Assembly (NCBI RefSeq): GCF_011761945.1
Contig: NZ_JAASQV010000001.1
Span: forward strand, 62,001 to 126,000
Source: Sphingomonas leidyi
Lineage (GTDB): Bacteria > Pseudomonadota > Alphaproteobacteria > Sphingomonadales > Sphingomonadaceae
Direction of reading: 5' to 3'
DNA: 64,000 bases
The notes beneath the pieces are model-generated. The model saw only the letters and a program-made list of their open reading frames with translations. It did no database searches and was not told the DNA's origin. Positions 1-8,970 of the stretch are shown here, one piece after another; within the stretch, counting starts at the first letter, position 1, and each line of letters opens with the position of its first letter. A program made the position numbers and the translations under genes.

Positions 1-1042
1 TCGGAACGACCGTCTCGGAGTGCTCCGGCGGCACCACCGTCAACTTCATCTGGACGTAGACGTCCTTAAGCTGTTCGGCGGCAAGCTTGCGGGCGGCGTG
101 GATCGATGCGGTCGTCTGACCACCATTGACGATCTGGAAGTTCGAGGCCGACATCAGGAACAGGCCTTCCCCGATGCTGGCGACCTCGACGCTCTCGGCG
201 GTGGTGGTCAGGCCGTTGTTATACGAGAAGAACATCGCGGGATCCTTGCGGATCGTATCCCGGATGCCCCCGTTCACCTTGCCTCGGGCCTGCAGAAAGC
301 TGCGAACGTTCGCCTCGAGCAGGCGCGCACCCCAGCGGTCATAGATCGCCGCGAGCTGCGTACCCGGAATCACTGCGATATAGCTTTCGAGGGGTGCACC
401 ATCGAACGAGGCCCGCAGCACCGGGATCGCCTCGCCGAAATCTTCGGCGAAGTCGATCACGAGGTCCTCGCGCGTCTGACCGGCCTCGATGAAACGCTGG
501 ATTCGCCCGAGGTCCCAGACATTCGACGTGACGGGGATCTCGCCAATCCTGCCGACCGACTGGGCGTCGGTCCGCGATTTGTAGATCCGGTTGGTGACGA
601 GGATCAGCTTGATCTTGGTAATCTTCTTCCAGCATCGCCGGATCAGATCCGCCAGCGCAAATGCCTGACTGCTCTCCTCGAGGCCTTCCCGATAGCCTGC
701 GTCCAGCGAGGCCATCACAAACTGCACGACCCGTGCGAGAAGCCTGTTTGCTTCCGCCTTCATGATAGAGCCCGGCTCGGCATGACGATGAAAATCCGAG
801 ATTACGAGACTGAGGACACCTTCCTCATCGTCCGCATCCCACCCGAACCCATCGACCTGAACCGGCTTCTGTTTGAAAACACCCTCGTGATAGCATTGTG
901 CGAAGGAGGAAAGCTCGCCGGCCTCGTCGAGGATCTCGCCCATCTTCTCGAGGAAGGCCTCGGTCGTGATCAGTCCCTGCGCGTCGGCCTCGCCCTGAAC
1001 CTCCGCGAGAAACTCGCGATGGAATTCATTCAGCTGTTCCAT
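1..1042 (-). CDS. AIPR-family (abortive infection phage resistance) protein, 3' end outside window
   Basis: Reading the minus strand from an ATG at 1042 gives 347 codons with no stop before the window edge, so the C-terminus is missing. The translation contains VRSFLQARGKVNGGIRDTI, then YNNGLTTTAE and then NFQIVNGGQTTASI, which I recognise as the conserved core of the AIPR (PF10592) family. That family is named for phage-resistance proteins and recurs in defence islands; its biochemical activity is not established here. The start overlaps the end of the DUF4420 gene by 17 bases, so it is the last visible gene of the WYL-MORC-Z1-DUF4420-AIPR operon. The family assignment is fairly sure. A role in the same antiphage system is inference from the operon. 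Confidence 0.8.
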   Translation of the reverse strand, partial: MEQLNEFHREFLAEVQGEADAQGLITTEAFLEKMGEILDEAGELSSFAQCYHEGVFKQKPVQVDGFGWDADDEEGVLSLVISDFHRHAEPGSIMKAEANRLLARVVQFVMASLDAGYREGLEESSQAFALADLIRRCWKKITKIKLILVTNRIYKSRTDAQSVGRIGEIPVTSNVWDLGRIQRFIEAGQTREDLVIDFAEDFGEAIPVLRASFDGAPLESYIAVIPGTQLAAIYDRWGARLLEANVRSFLQARGKVNGGIRDTIRKDPAMFFSYNNGLTTTAESVEVASIGEGLFLMSASNFQIVNGGQTTASIHAARKLAAEQLKDVYVQMKLTVVPPEHSETVVP

Positions 1043-2009
1043 TTCCCAGTCCCCGTATGATCAGCCCCTCGAGCACGCCCGGCTCGACCTGGAATGGTGC
1101 ACATGCGTCCAGCGCGATGCTGTACCGGACGCCGGAGACGCCGGTCTTCAGCGGTGGCGTTATCCGCGGAAAGTCTCCGGCAACCTCGAATTCGGCAGTC
1201 TTTCCCAGCGTCCAGCGCCGGTCCGAATAGTCGTCATCGAAATCGAAGCCGGCATCGATCAGCGCCTGCTCCCAGAGCCGGTACGCCTCGGGTTCGGCCG
1301 CCGCGTACAGTTTCTCAAGCTCGAGGACGTAGTCGGTGAGCGTCCTGCCGTCCGGCTTGACCGCAGCGTCGACCGCGGAGACCACCAGATACAGGCTGCA
1401 GCCGTCGACATCGGAGAGCTGGTCCTCCGAGGAGATCTGGACGAAGGGCTTCGCAGCGCCGCGGCGTGCCTTCACCTCGACAAGACAGCGATCGAGCTCG
1501 AAGTCCTTCGAGCTGCCGGAAGGTCCCTTCCACGCATCGACAGCGGAATGCGCCCCCACCAGATCCATCAGACGTCGCAGGAACTGCAGCTCGCCGAGCA
1601 GGCCGCGCTGCTCCTCGATGCTCAGCAGGTCGTTGCGCCCCCCGCGGAGAAGGTGGTGCCAGCGCATGGCCCGGCGCACTGCCCTGATCAGCGCATCCGC
1701 GCTGTCTGTACCCGGCTCGGCGGCGCGGACGATATCGAGACACAGGCTCTGGAACAGCTCCCGCTGATCGGCGTCCTTCAGGAACAGGACGAGCGCCCGA
1801 CCCCCTGCTACGTCCTGGAATCTGATCTCGAGGTTGCGAAGCTTCGGTAACGGCTTCGGCTCGGCGACGCCGGGCGCGATCTGCAACAACAGCCCCGGCT
1901 CGGCCTTGCCGGAGACAATCCAGAAGAAATCATGTCTGCCGTCGGGATCGACGCGTCGCGCATCCACGGCGCCGGCCGAGAGCGCTGCCCAGGGGTCGCG
2001 CTCAGTCAT
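1026..2009 (-). CDS. PD-(D/E)XK motif protein, DUF4420 family
   Basis: A 327-residue protein. The segment SSKDFELDRCLVEVKAR near residues 165-181 gives the spaced acidic residue and E-x-K of a PD-(D/E)XK nuclease core. The rest resembles the DUF4420 family, which is normally found beside Z1-domain proteins and MORC-like ATPases. It overlaps the Z1 gene by 8 bases upstream and the AIPR gene by 17 bases downstream, so all are probably translated as one coupled unit. The likely role is the nuclease, or DNA-end-binding, arm of the ATPase/helicase system. Whether it cuts DNA cannot be told from sequence. I see no membrane segment or signal peptide, so it should be cytoplasmic. Confidence 0.8.
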   Translation of the reverse strand: MTERDPWAALSAGAVDARRVDPDGRHDFFWIVSGKAEPGLLLQIAPGVAEPKPLPKLRNLEIRFQDVAGGRALVLFLKDADQRELFQSLCLDIVRAAEPGTDSADALIRAVRRAMRWHHLLRGGRNDLLSIEEQRGLLGELQFLRRLMDLVGAHSAVDAWKGPSGSSKDFELDRCLVEVKARRGAAKPFVQISSEDQLSDVDGCSLYLVVSAVDAAVKPDGRTLTDYVLELEKLYAAAEPEAYRLWEQALIDAGFDFDDDYSDRRWTLGKTAEFEVAGDFPRITPPLKTGVSGVRYSIALDACAPFQVEPGVLEGLIIRGLGNGTAE

Positions 2010-4761
2010 CGAGACTGTCCTCGTCGCTGTCCTCGTCGCCGAACAGCTCGCGCAGGGCGACTGGGTTGAGGATATACTCGACCTTCCTGTCGGGGCGCGC
2101 CGAGACCGGAAAGCTCAATGCCCATGCGACGACGGGCTCGGGCGGCACCGAGCCGACAAGTGCCTCGGGCAGGCCCTCGGTTTTGAGGGCGATATTGTAG
2201 AGCACCAGCAACGGGCGTGTCCGCTTCGCGCGATAGATTCGGTCGGGATAGTTCGGACGCTCGCGGCCGGAGCCATCCTGCTTCGTCGCGAGCTCCTCGC
2301 GCTCATAGGCTTCCTCGGTCTGCCGGGCGACCTCGGGCGCAAGCCCGACCTTCTCGATGCCGCGGGATGAAAGCCGGGCCTTCTTGCCGCTGATCGCGAG
2401 AACGCCGCGTCTCAGCTCCTGCTCACCGAGGCTGCGCTGCGGCGGGATGACCGGCCAGCCGCCAATGTTGACAGGCGTCCGGTCGGGCCCCGGTTGCAGG
2501 CTCGCGATGAGGACGTCAAACTTGCCGAGCTCGTCGTGCGCGCGTTCGGCGATGTACTGGCGGACGGGGCGCGGGTCGGTGAGAACCGATTCCCGCTCGT
2601 TCTCGAACGAGCGCAGGAACGCGTCGACATGCTGCCACGGCACGTCGCGAAGCAGGTACCCGCCGGTGACTTTCCCGGCGCTGTCGGGTCCGTGCCCCTC
2701 GGTAGCGATATCCTCGAGCAGCTGATCCCGGGCAGACCGGTTGAGCTGCAGCGCCCGTGCCGCCGCCGACAGCTTCACCGTCTCGATGAAGCTGTTCGAC
2801 AGCCCTACCATGACCTGCTTCTGTCCCGCGCCCATCTTGTTGCGTGCGGTAACCATCAGCGCGCTGGGGTGGCTGCGGACCGCCAGGCCAAACTGCTCGG
2901 GGGTGGCATTCGCCTGCTGCATGCGCTTGAGCTCGAGCTGAAGCTCCTCGGTCGCCTCGCCGATATGGGCATACCAGGATGCAGCCTCTACCGGCATCCA
3001 GATGCGGCAGAGGTCCTCGTAACCCGGCCGGTAGCCGAACCAGCGCCCCATCTGCATCAGCGTGTCGTACATCACCGAGCTGCGCAGGAAGTAGGAGATG
3101 GTCAGTCCTTCGAGCGTGAGGCCGCGCGACAGCGAGAAGCCGCCTACCGCGACCACCGTCTGCCCGGCGCCGCCACCCTCATAGTCGAGCCCCCCCGGAG
3201 ACGCCGCGTTGACGGCGACGACCTGCGTCGAGGCGATAACCGGAAGCAGGCCCTTGCGAACCTCGTCCCAGGCAGGGCCCGCGTCGGCATATTCCTCTTC
3301 CCAGCAGCGATGGATCGCGCCGATCTCGTCATTGTATTCCGCCGCCTCCGGCCGGCCGCCATCGACGCGGACGGCATCCTCGATCTCCTTGAGCTTCTGG
3401 TGAAGCCGGTTGCGGATGAGGCCCTGGATGCCGGTAAAGCGTGAGGCGTTGACCAGCATAGAGGCATGCTGCGCGATCTGCCCCCGCAGGTTGCGGATGA
3501 CCCGTGCGACAAGGAAGGAGCGCAGGGCGTCGAGCATGCTTTCCGGCAGCGCGGTCAGCGCATGATCGATCCTGTGCTTCACAGGGAGCACGTCGCCATT
3601 GTCGGTGATGTAGCGGATGTGATCGGGCCGCTGGTCCTCCTCGTCGGGAATTCCGTCGATGAACACCTTGCGTGCGCCGAAATAGTTGGTCGGGGCGTCA
3701 AGGCCGAAGATGAAGTGGCGCGGGAACAGATCCTGCCCCCTGACCTCATCATCGGTATCGGGATCGATGAAGATATTGGCGAACGGGGTGGCTGTGTAGC
3801 CGACATAGCAGCTGCGCCGGAACAGCGCGAGGAGCTCGCGGATCTGGCCGTTGATCCGCGACGTCTCGCCCTTGCCGTACTTGATGTCGATCGAGGCATT
3901 GTCGGCCTCGTCGTCGATCAGCAGCATCGGCTGGTCGACCATGTCGGTGCCGTGCGTCGTGCTGTGCTCCTTGAGCCAGTCGACCAGATTGGCGAGGGTC
4001 GCCGAGTTCTTCTTGATCACGAGTACGACCGGCACGGCATAGGACGCGATCTGGCTGGTGTTGGTCGTCGCGGTCGCCCGGTTGAAGTCCTTCAGTGTGG
4101 TGGTGAGACTGACCGGCGCCTTGCGGCCATCGAACTTTCCGACGCCGATGACGCGCGGCCTGTCCCTGGTATCCTTCTTCTCGAGACGGCCGGTATCGCG
4201 CCCGACGAACCCCTCGTCGATCCGCATCTGGGTCTGGTTGCGCAGGTTGTTGTGGATGCCCGCGATGACGACGATGAGCCGGTAGCCCGCGTCGGCAGCC
4301 TTGCAGATCAGACCCGTATAGTTCTGGGTCTTGCCGCTCTGGACATGGCCGACGACCATGCCCTTGCGGTCCCATGGCCCGGGCTCCTCGGGATTGCCCA
4401 TGCGATCGAGGATGCTGTCGGTGATCGTGTCGGTGGAGGTGATCACGTCGGCGGGCAGCTTCTTCGACTGGAGGAGCTTCTTGTACCGGCTCCAGTAATG
4501 CGGATCGATCCGCGCACGCGCGTCGTGCAGCCATGGGCGGAACTCGGGCGTATCGACAATCGCACCGACGCCCATGTGAATGCCGTTACGCTCCTCCAGC
4601 AGGCGGGCGAGCCGCTCGGCCTGCTCGTCCGAGACCTCGCCGAACATCGGAAGGGCGCGCATCTGGTCGATCATCGCGCGAATGCTGGCGGCCGTTCGGT
4701 CCTTCTCGCGAAGTACCATCGGCGACACCGTCTCCTCGAGGAGCTCGAGGGCCTCACTCAT
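2002..4761 (-). CDS. Z1-domain superfamily II helicase-like ATPase
   Basis: A 919-residue cytoplasmic ATPase. Walker A is GHVQSGKT at residues 138-145, the DEAD-like box is LLIDDEADNAS at 280-290, and YVGYTATPFAN follows as motif III. The Z1 region has GGFSLSRGLTLEGLTISYF and QMGRWFGYRPGY in the second half, the usual signature of the family. Known Z1 proteins sit with MORC/MutL-like ATPases and nuclease-fold proteins in restriction-like loci; I recall this association from work on the bacterial ancestry of MORC ATPases. The start codon overlaps the stop of the MORC-like gene by 4 bases. It probably supplies nucleic-acid translocation or remodelling to the system; that is inference. Confidence 0.9.
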   Translation of the reverse strand: MSEALELLEETVSPMVLREKDRTAASIRAMIDQMRALPMFGEVSDEQAERLARLLEERNGIHMGVGAIVDTPEFRPWLHDARARIDPHYWSRYKKLLQSKKLPADVITSTDTITDSILDRMGNPEEPGPWDRKGMVVGHVQSGKTQNYTGLICKAADAGYRLIVVIAGIHNNLRNQTQMRIDEGFVGRDTGRLEKKDTRDRPRVIGVGKFDGRKAPVSLTTTLKDFNRATATTNTSQIASYAVPVVLVIKKNSATLANLVDWLKEHSTTHGTDMVDQPMLLIDDEADNASIDIKYGKGETSRINGQIRELLALFRRSCYVGYTATPFANIFIDPDTDDEVRGQDLFPRHFIFGLDAPTNYFGARKVFIDGIPDEEDQRPDHIRYITDNGDVLPVKHRIDHALTALPESMLDALRSFLVARVIRNLRGQIAQHASMLVNASRFTGIQGLIRNRLHQKLKEIEDAVRVDGGRPEAAEYNDEIGAIHRCWEEEYADAGPAWDEVRKGLLPVIASTQVVAVNAASPGGLDYEGGGAGQTVVAVGGFSLSRGLTLEGLTISYFLRSSVMYDTLMQMGRWFGYRPGYEDLCRIWMPVEAASWYAHIGEATEELQLELKRMQQANATPEQFGLAVRSHPSALMVTARNKMGAGQKQVMVGLSNSFIETVKLSAAARALQLNRSARDQLLEDIATEGHGPDSAGKVTGGYLLRDVPWQHVDAFLRSFENERESVLTDPRPVRQYIAERAHDELGKFDVLIASLQPGPDRTPVNIGGWPVIPPQRSLGEQELRRGVLAISGKKARLSSRGIEKVGLAPEVARQTEEAYEREELATKQDGSGRERPNYPDRIYRAKRTRPLLVLYNIALKTEGLPEALVGSVPPEPVVAWALSFPVSARPDRKVEYILNPVALRELFGDEDSDEDSLDD

Positions 4762-6374
4762 TCACCTTCTCCCTGCTCTGCAATCTCGCGGATCACGGCG
4801 CTGGCCGCGTCCCAGTTGGTCCTGAACAGCTCGATCGGATGAAGCCGGTCGAGGATCTCGTCGGTCGTCTGCCCCTGCTCCTTCAGCATCCGGACCATCG
4901 CTCCCGCGAGCTGGCGCAGCACCGCATCATCGGGATCGTCGGCCTGCACCTCCTCCGCCGAGCCGGCGAAATCCGCGTGGAGCGACGCGATAGGCACGGT
5001 CGAGCCGAGCACTCCCACGATGTTGGCGAACTCATTCTGCAGGTCGGCCGGCAGGCGGGCGCTGAAATCGGCAAGGACGGGATGGCTGGCATCCGGACGG
5101 TAGATGATCGCGCCGTCGCGCTGGATGCGGTGCCACAGCGGCATGTATTCATGATCGACGAGCTTCTGGCCGCGCCGCTGGTAGGTACGTTTCGAGGTAA
5201 GCGACAGCCGCTCGACCAGATTGCGCATCCGCTCCCTGACTGCGGGGGGAAGCTGTGCCGAGGCCTTCTTGACGTCGATCTTCCACTCAGCATCCATCGT
5301 ATTCGGGATGTCGACGCGGATCCGGCACAGCTTGGTCAGCTCGGTCTGACGCGCGAGACCGAGCCAGCTGCCGGTGATGATGAGGCGCCGGCCGCGATAG
5401 ACGTAGAAGCCCTGCGAGCGGAGGTGCCCCTCAGGTCCGCCGAGGTCCTCCCATTCGGCCCGCGTGACGGACTTGTGATGGGGCAGCGTGAAGCACTGGA
5501 ACTCGACAGAGCCGCAGGCCATGTCGAGGCGGTCGACACGGTCCGCCTGATGGCCCGCGAAGCTTCTGCCGAACGGATCGACCGGCTCGAGGCGGCGGCC
5601 GTTGAGCCACAGCTCGAGCGGAGGCCGGTCTTCCGACATGAACCGGTGGAAGACGAGCCGGAGGTGCCGCTCGGCCTGCGCGATCGCGCGGTTGATATGG
5701 GCAGCCCGGCCGGCATCGTTGCCCTCGATTCCGCCGCCGAGGCGGTCGAGATCACGCCAGATCACAAGCGTCCCGTCCGCCTCGAGACGGTCTGCCCAGG
5801 GCTGGCCGTCCAGCGTGTCGTGAAGCTCGATCTCCCAGCGATTGGTCCGGGCGACCAGTTCGAGATCCCAGGTTGCACCTGCCGCTACGCCTGCCTTGCG
5901 CGTGAGCACCGTCAGGCGCCTGCACTGGGAGAAGCTGGCGCTCTTGAGCCCGAGGCCGAAGCGTCCGAGGTCGTCGGTGTCCCGGTCCTCCAGAGGATTG
6001 CGCGATCCGGGACGCATCGCCTCGACGAGCTGCTCCGGCGTCATGCCGCTGCCATTGTCGAGGATACCAATCGCGGCATCGGCCGCGGACAGATCGGTAA
6101 GGATCTCGATCCGCTTCGCGCCGGCGGTGATCGAGTTGTCGAGGATGTCCGCGAGCGCCGTCTCGCACGAATAGCCGATATCCCGCAGGCTCTGGATCAG
6201 GGATGCGGCATGCGGCGTCGCATCGGCTGTCTTCATGCGGGAAATCCTGTCGTCCGGCACCGCTTCTTCCCTCACACCTGTGTCCGGCCGCACGCCCGTG
6301 CCGGTGGCCAGCTCCGATTCGGGTGGAGCATGCTCGCTTTGGGCCATCGATGCGACAGATCCGGTCGTATGCAT
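4758..6374 (-). CDS. MORC/MutL-like GHKL ATPase
   Basis: A 538-residue protein with the GHKL (Hsp90/MutL/histidine-kinase) nucleotide pocket: ETALADILDN at residues 71-80 (N box), DNGSGM at 106-111 and GRFGLGLKSA at 137-146. The remainder fits the ATP-binding proteins of the HATPase_c_3 class that accompany Z1 helicases. The chosen ATG shares an ATGA overlap with the stop of the WYL gene; a later Met at residue 10 is possible. MutL and MORC proteins act as ATP-gated clamps on DNA, so a clamp or signalling role in the defence complex is plausible but not shown. The reading frame stays open a further 63 codons upstream inside the WYL gene, but that stretch does not look like real protein. Confidence 0.87.
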   Translation of the reverse strand: MHTTGSVASMAQSEHAPPESELATGTGVRPDTGVREEAVPDDRISRMKTADATPHAASLIQSLRDIGYSCETALADILDNSITAGAKRIEILTDLSAADAAIGILDNGSGMTPEQLVEAMRPGSRNPLEDRDTDDLGRFGLGLKSASFSQCRRLTVLTRKAGVAAGATWDLELVARTNRWEIELHDTLDGQPWADRLEADGTLVIWRDLDRLGGGIEGNDAGRAAHINRAIAQAERHLRLVFHRFMSEDRPPLELWLNGRRLEPVDPFGRSFAGHQADRVDRLDMACGSVEFQCFTLPHHKSVTRAEWEDLGGPEGHLRSQGFYVYRGRRLIITGSWLGLARQTELTKLCRIRVDIPNTMDAEWKIDVKKASAQLPPAVRERMRNLVERLSLTSKRTYQRRGQKLVDHEYMPLWHRIQRDGAIIYRPDASHPVLADFSARLPADLQNEFANIVGVLGSTVPIASLHADFAGSAEEVQADDPDDAVLRQLAGAMVRMLKEQGQTTDEILDRLHPIELFRTNWDAASAVIREIAEQGEGE

Positions 6375-7366
6375 CAGATCGAGCCCAGCGCGAGCAGCAC
6401 CCGCTCGCGCATCACCGCCCGCAGCGCCTCGGGCGCCTCGATCCGGATGTCGCCACCCCATGTGAATAGATGCTCGGCAACCTCCCGCAGGCCTCCGGCG
6501 CGGAAGCGCACCAGCAGCTCGTCTCCATCTTCCTCGAAACTCTGGCCGGGATGGAAGCGCCATGCACGCGCGCGCGCGACAGCCGCGGGCGCCACACGCA
6601 GCAGGATGTCGTGATGCTCCTCACGCCAGATGCCGAAGCTGCGGGCGAGCCACGCATCGAGATTCCAGTCGTCCGGCGCACAGCCGGCACGCTCCGAAAT
6701 CCGGACAGCGCTCATCCGGTCGACGCGGAAGAAGACCGGCTCCTGCTCCCGGTCCGGCATCTTGCCGATCAGATAGGTTGTGGGTCCGTGCAACAGTCCG
6801 TGCGGTACGACCCTGCGCCAGGCCGGGGCGGGTGCGCCCTCGGTCGTATAGTCGAACTCGACGCATTGACCGGCAAGAATGGCGCCCTGGATGATGCCCA
6901 ACGTTTCGGGAGAGGCATCAAGCAGCGGTCCGGCCACGATCCGGCTCCGCTGCAAACGAACCAGTGCATCGAGGTCCGGCGCCAGCCGTCGCTTCTCCCG
7001 GTCGTCGAGTGCCGACTTCACCTTGTGGAGCAGCCGCTCCAACGCCTCCGCGTGCCCGGCACCTTCCGCTCGCCTGGCGGCGACCTCGATCTCGAGAGCG
7101 GCGACCTCCTCGGCGTTTGGCCGCGTATAGGCCCTGCCGAGACGGTCACGGATAAAGAAGCGCTTGGTCCGGTCATCGACGCGCTCCTCGATATCGAATT
7201 CATCGCGCAATGCGTCGCGCAGGCGCTCGGCGGTGCGCCGGTTGACGTCGAGCGCCTGCGCGATCTCGTCCAGAGTCAGGCCCTCGCCTGACTCCGCCAG
7301 CAGGTGCACGAGCGTGAGCGCGCGCCGCAGCTTGCCCATCCTCGGTGTGGCGACTTCCCCCGGCAT
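6374..7366 (-). CDS. WYL-domain transcriptional regulator
   Basis: A 330-residue protein with an N-terminal helix-turn-helix (LTLDEIAQALDVNRRTAERL, about residues 31-50) and a central WYL-type domain with VEFDYTTEG and VVPHGLLHGPTTYLIGK. WYL regulators commonly control phage-defence operons and are thought to sense nucleic-acid ligands. It is the first gene of the minus-strand operon and reads divergently from the Dcm-type methylase. A palindrome lies just upstream of its start and could be its operator. The ATG at 7366 is chosen because of the GGGGGGAAGG stretch before it, but a second ATG at 7339 is almost as good. It probably represses the operon until infection; that is inference. Confidence 0.85.
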   Translation of the reverse strand: MPGEVATPRMGKLRRALTLVHLLAESGEGLTLDEIAQALDVNRRTAERLRDALRDEFDIEERVDDRTKRFFIRDRLGRAYTRPNAEEVAALEIEVAARRAEGAGHAEALERLLHKVKSALDDREKRRLAPDLDALVRLQRSRIVAGPLLDASPETLGIIQGAILAGQCVEFDYTTEGAPAPAWRRVVPHGLLHGPTTYLIGKMPDREQEPVFFRVDRMSAVRISERAGCAPDDWNLDAWLARSFGIWREEHHDILLRVAPAAVARARAWRFHPGQSFEEDGDELLVRFRAGGLREVAEHLFTWGGDIRIEAPEALRAVMRERVLLALGSI

Positions 7367-7734
7367 CCTTCCCCCCGACCGAAACTGTCGTTCCCGACAG
7401 GAGAACACAACAGGAAAAAAAGCTGTGAAGAAAAACCGTTACCAATCCCATCTTCGCTCAAGTCGAATTCCTGCAACCGCACAGCGAAAACTGTTTGAGC
7501 CAGGCAAAACTCCGCGATTGGGGGTAATTCTTATGTCGAGGCGCCGCGCACCCCCTTCAGCCTGTCATGCGCCGAGCGTCGGGGAGCCCGGTCGGAGCCG
7601 GCGGATAAGCGGCCGCTGAGTGGCGCAGAAAAATGCGAACATCTGTAGAACAGACTTGCCTCTCGGGAATCCGGCTGCCATCCTGTCCGAAATCGACCCA
7701 GAGGCGGGCCGGGCATTTCGACAGGAGTATATGG
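7367..7734. promoter_or_regulatory. Divergent promoter region between defence operon and dcm-type methylase
   Basis: This 368-base spacer holds no convincing gene. It is locally AT-rich around 7405-7440. It contains the inverted repeat CTGTCG-TTCC-CGACAG at 7385-7400, 19 bases upstream of the WYL start, which is well placed for autoregulation. A Shine-Dalgarno-like AGGAG lies about 8 bases before the methylase ATG at 7735. Individual promoter hexamers could not be assigned. Confidence 0.5.
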
Positions 7735-8970
7735 ATGAGCGATGCAGGCTGCGGTTTTGCGGGAGATTTCAGGCGCTCGGGACTGTCGATGCCGGAGGCC
7801 GAGGACGAACTCGGGCTGACCGAGCGTCAGATCCGGCGCTATCTTTCCGGCGAGTGCAAGGTGCCCAAGTTGGTCGAGGATCGGGTGCGGCAGCTGGCGT
7901 CGGCGAGGATGACGCAACGCGCCGCGACACCCGCCTTCCGCTTCATCGATCTGTTCGCCGGCATCGGCGGGCTTCGCCTCGGTTTCGAGGCATTAGGCGG
8001 GAAGTGCGTCTTCACAAGCGAATGGGACAAGTGGTCGCAGGAGACGTACCGGCGCAATTTCCCGGACGGCGACGACCATGTCATGGCCGGTGACATCCGC
8101 CCCTATGGCGCAAAGCCGTCGCTCATTCCCGACTTCGATGTGCTGCTCGCCGGCTTTCCGTGCCAGCCCTTCTCGCTCGCCGGCGTCTCCAAGAAGAACT
8201 CGCTGGGGCGCAAGCACGGCTTCGACGACGAGAAGCAGGGCAACCTCTTCTTCGAGATCGAGAGCATCCTGCGCTACCATCGCCCGGCCGCCTTCCTGCT
8301 CGAGAATGTGAAGCACCTCCAGCGGCACGACGGCGGCCGCACCTTCGCGGTTATCCGGCGGACGCTGGAGAAAGAGCTCGGCTACACGATCGACTTCAGG
8401 ATCATCAGCTCGGCGCCCTGGGTCCCGCAGAAGCGCGAGCGCATCTTCATCGTCGGCTTCCGCGAGGACGTCGGCTTCAGCTTTGACGAGTTCGATCGGG
8501 CGCTGCCACCCGAGGCCGAGTGGCCGACGCTCGGATCGATCCTGCAGTCACATAACGAGATCGACTCGAAGTACACGCTGACGCCGCGGCTCTGGCAGTA
8601 TCTGCAGGACTATCGCCGCAAGCACGAAGGCAAGGGGAACGGCTTCGGGTACAGCATGTTCGGGCCTGACGACGTCACCCGGACGCTGTCGGCGCGCTAC
8701 CACAAGGACGGTTCCGAGATCCTGATCGAGCAGAAGGGAACGCGGCCGCGCCGGCTGACCCCGACCGAGTGCGCGCGCCTGATGGGCTTCGAGCACGGGT
8801 CACGGAAGTGGTTCATTCCCGAGAAGGTTTCCGACACCCAGGCCTACCGCCAGTTCGGCAATGCGGTCGCCGTGCCCAAGGTCGAAGCGATCGCGCGCTA
8901 TATGGAGCCGTGGCTCAGAAAGGCGCTCGAGCTCCAGAACGATCCGGTGCGGCAGCGCAAGGTTGCCTGA
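7735..8970 (+). CDS. dcm: Dcm-type DNA (cytosine-5) methyltransferase, predicted CCWGG
   Basis: A 411-residue C5-cytosine methylase. Motif I is FIDLFAGIGG from residue 70, the catalytic loop is FPCQPFSLAG with Cys143, ENV lies in motif VI, and the C-terminal SDTQAYRQFGNAV matches motif X. GFPCQPFSLAGVSKKNSLGR, GNGFGYSMF, TRTLSARYHKDG and RLTPTECARLMGFE are nearly the same as in E. coli Dcm, so methylation of the inner C of CCWGG is a good prediction. About 58 N-terminal residues form a helix-turn-helix (EDELGLTERQIRRYLSGE), probably for self-regulation. The chosen ATG has AGGAG before it. Its stop overlaps the Vsr gene, and an EcoRII-type enzyme lies convergent downstream, completing a restriction-modification set. 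Confidence 0.93.
   Translation: MSDAGCGFAGDFRRSGLSMPEAEDELGLTERQIRRYLSGECKVPKLVEDRVRQLASARMTQRAATPAFRFIDLFAGIGGLRLGFEALGGKCVFTSEWDKWSQETYRRNFPDGDDHVMAGDIRPYGAKPSLIPDFDVLLAGFPCQPFSLAGVSKKNSLGRKHGFDDEKQGNLFFEIESILRYHRPAAFLLENVKHLQRHDGGRTFAVIRRTLEKELGYTIDFRIISSAPWVPQKRERIFIVGFREDVGFSFDEFDRALPPEAEWPTLGSILQSHNEIDSKYTLTPRLWQYLQDYRRKHEGKGNGFGYSMFGPDDVTRTLSARYHKDGSEILIEQKGTRPRRLTPTECARLMGFEHGSRKWFIPEKVSDTQAYRQFGNAVAVPKVEAIARYMEPWLRKALELQNDPVRQRKVA

Noticed and set aside
20-1060. 346-codon open frame on the plus strand
   Set aside because: It is the antisense shadow of the minus-strand AIPR gene; its translation shows no domain and is rich in Arg/Asp typical of antisense frames in GC-rich DNA.
3466-6614. 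Long plus-strand open frames (458 and 693 codons)
   Set aside because: They lie opposite the Z1 and MORC-like genes, which have clear ATPase motifs; the plus-strand translations have none.
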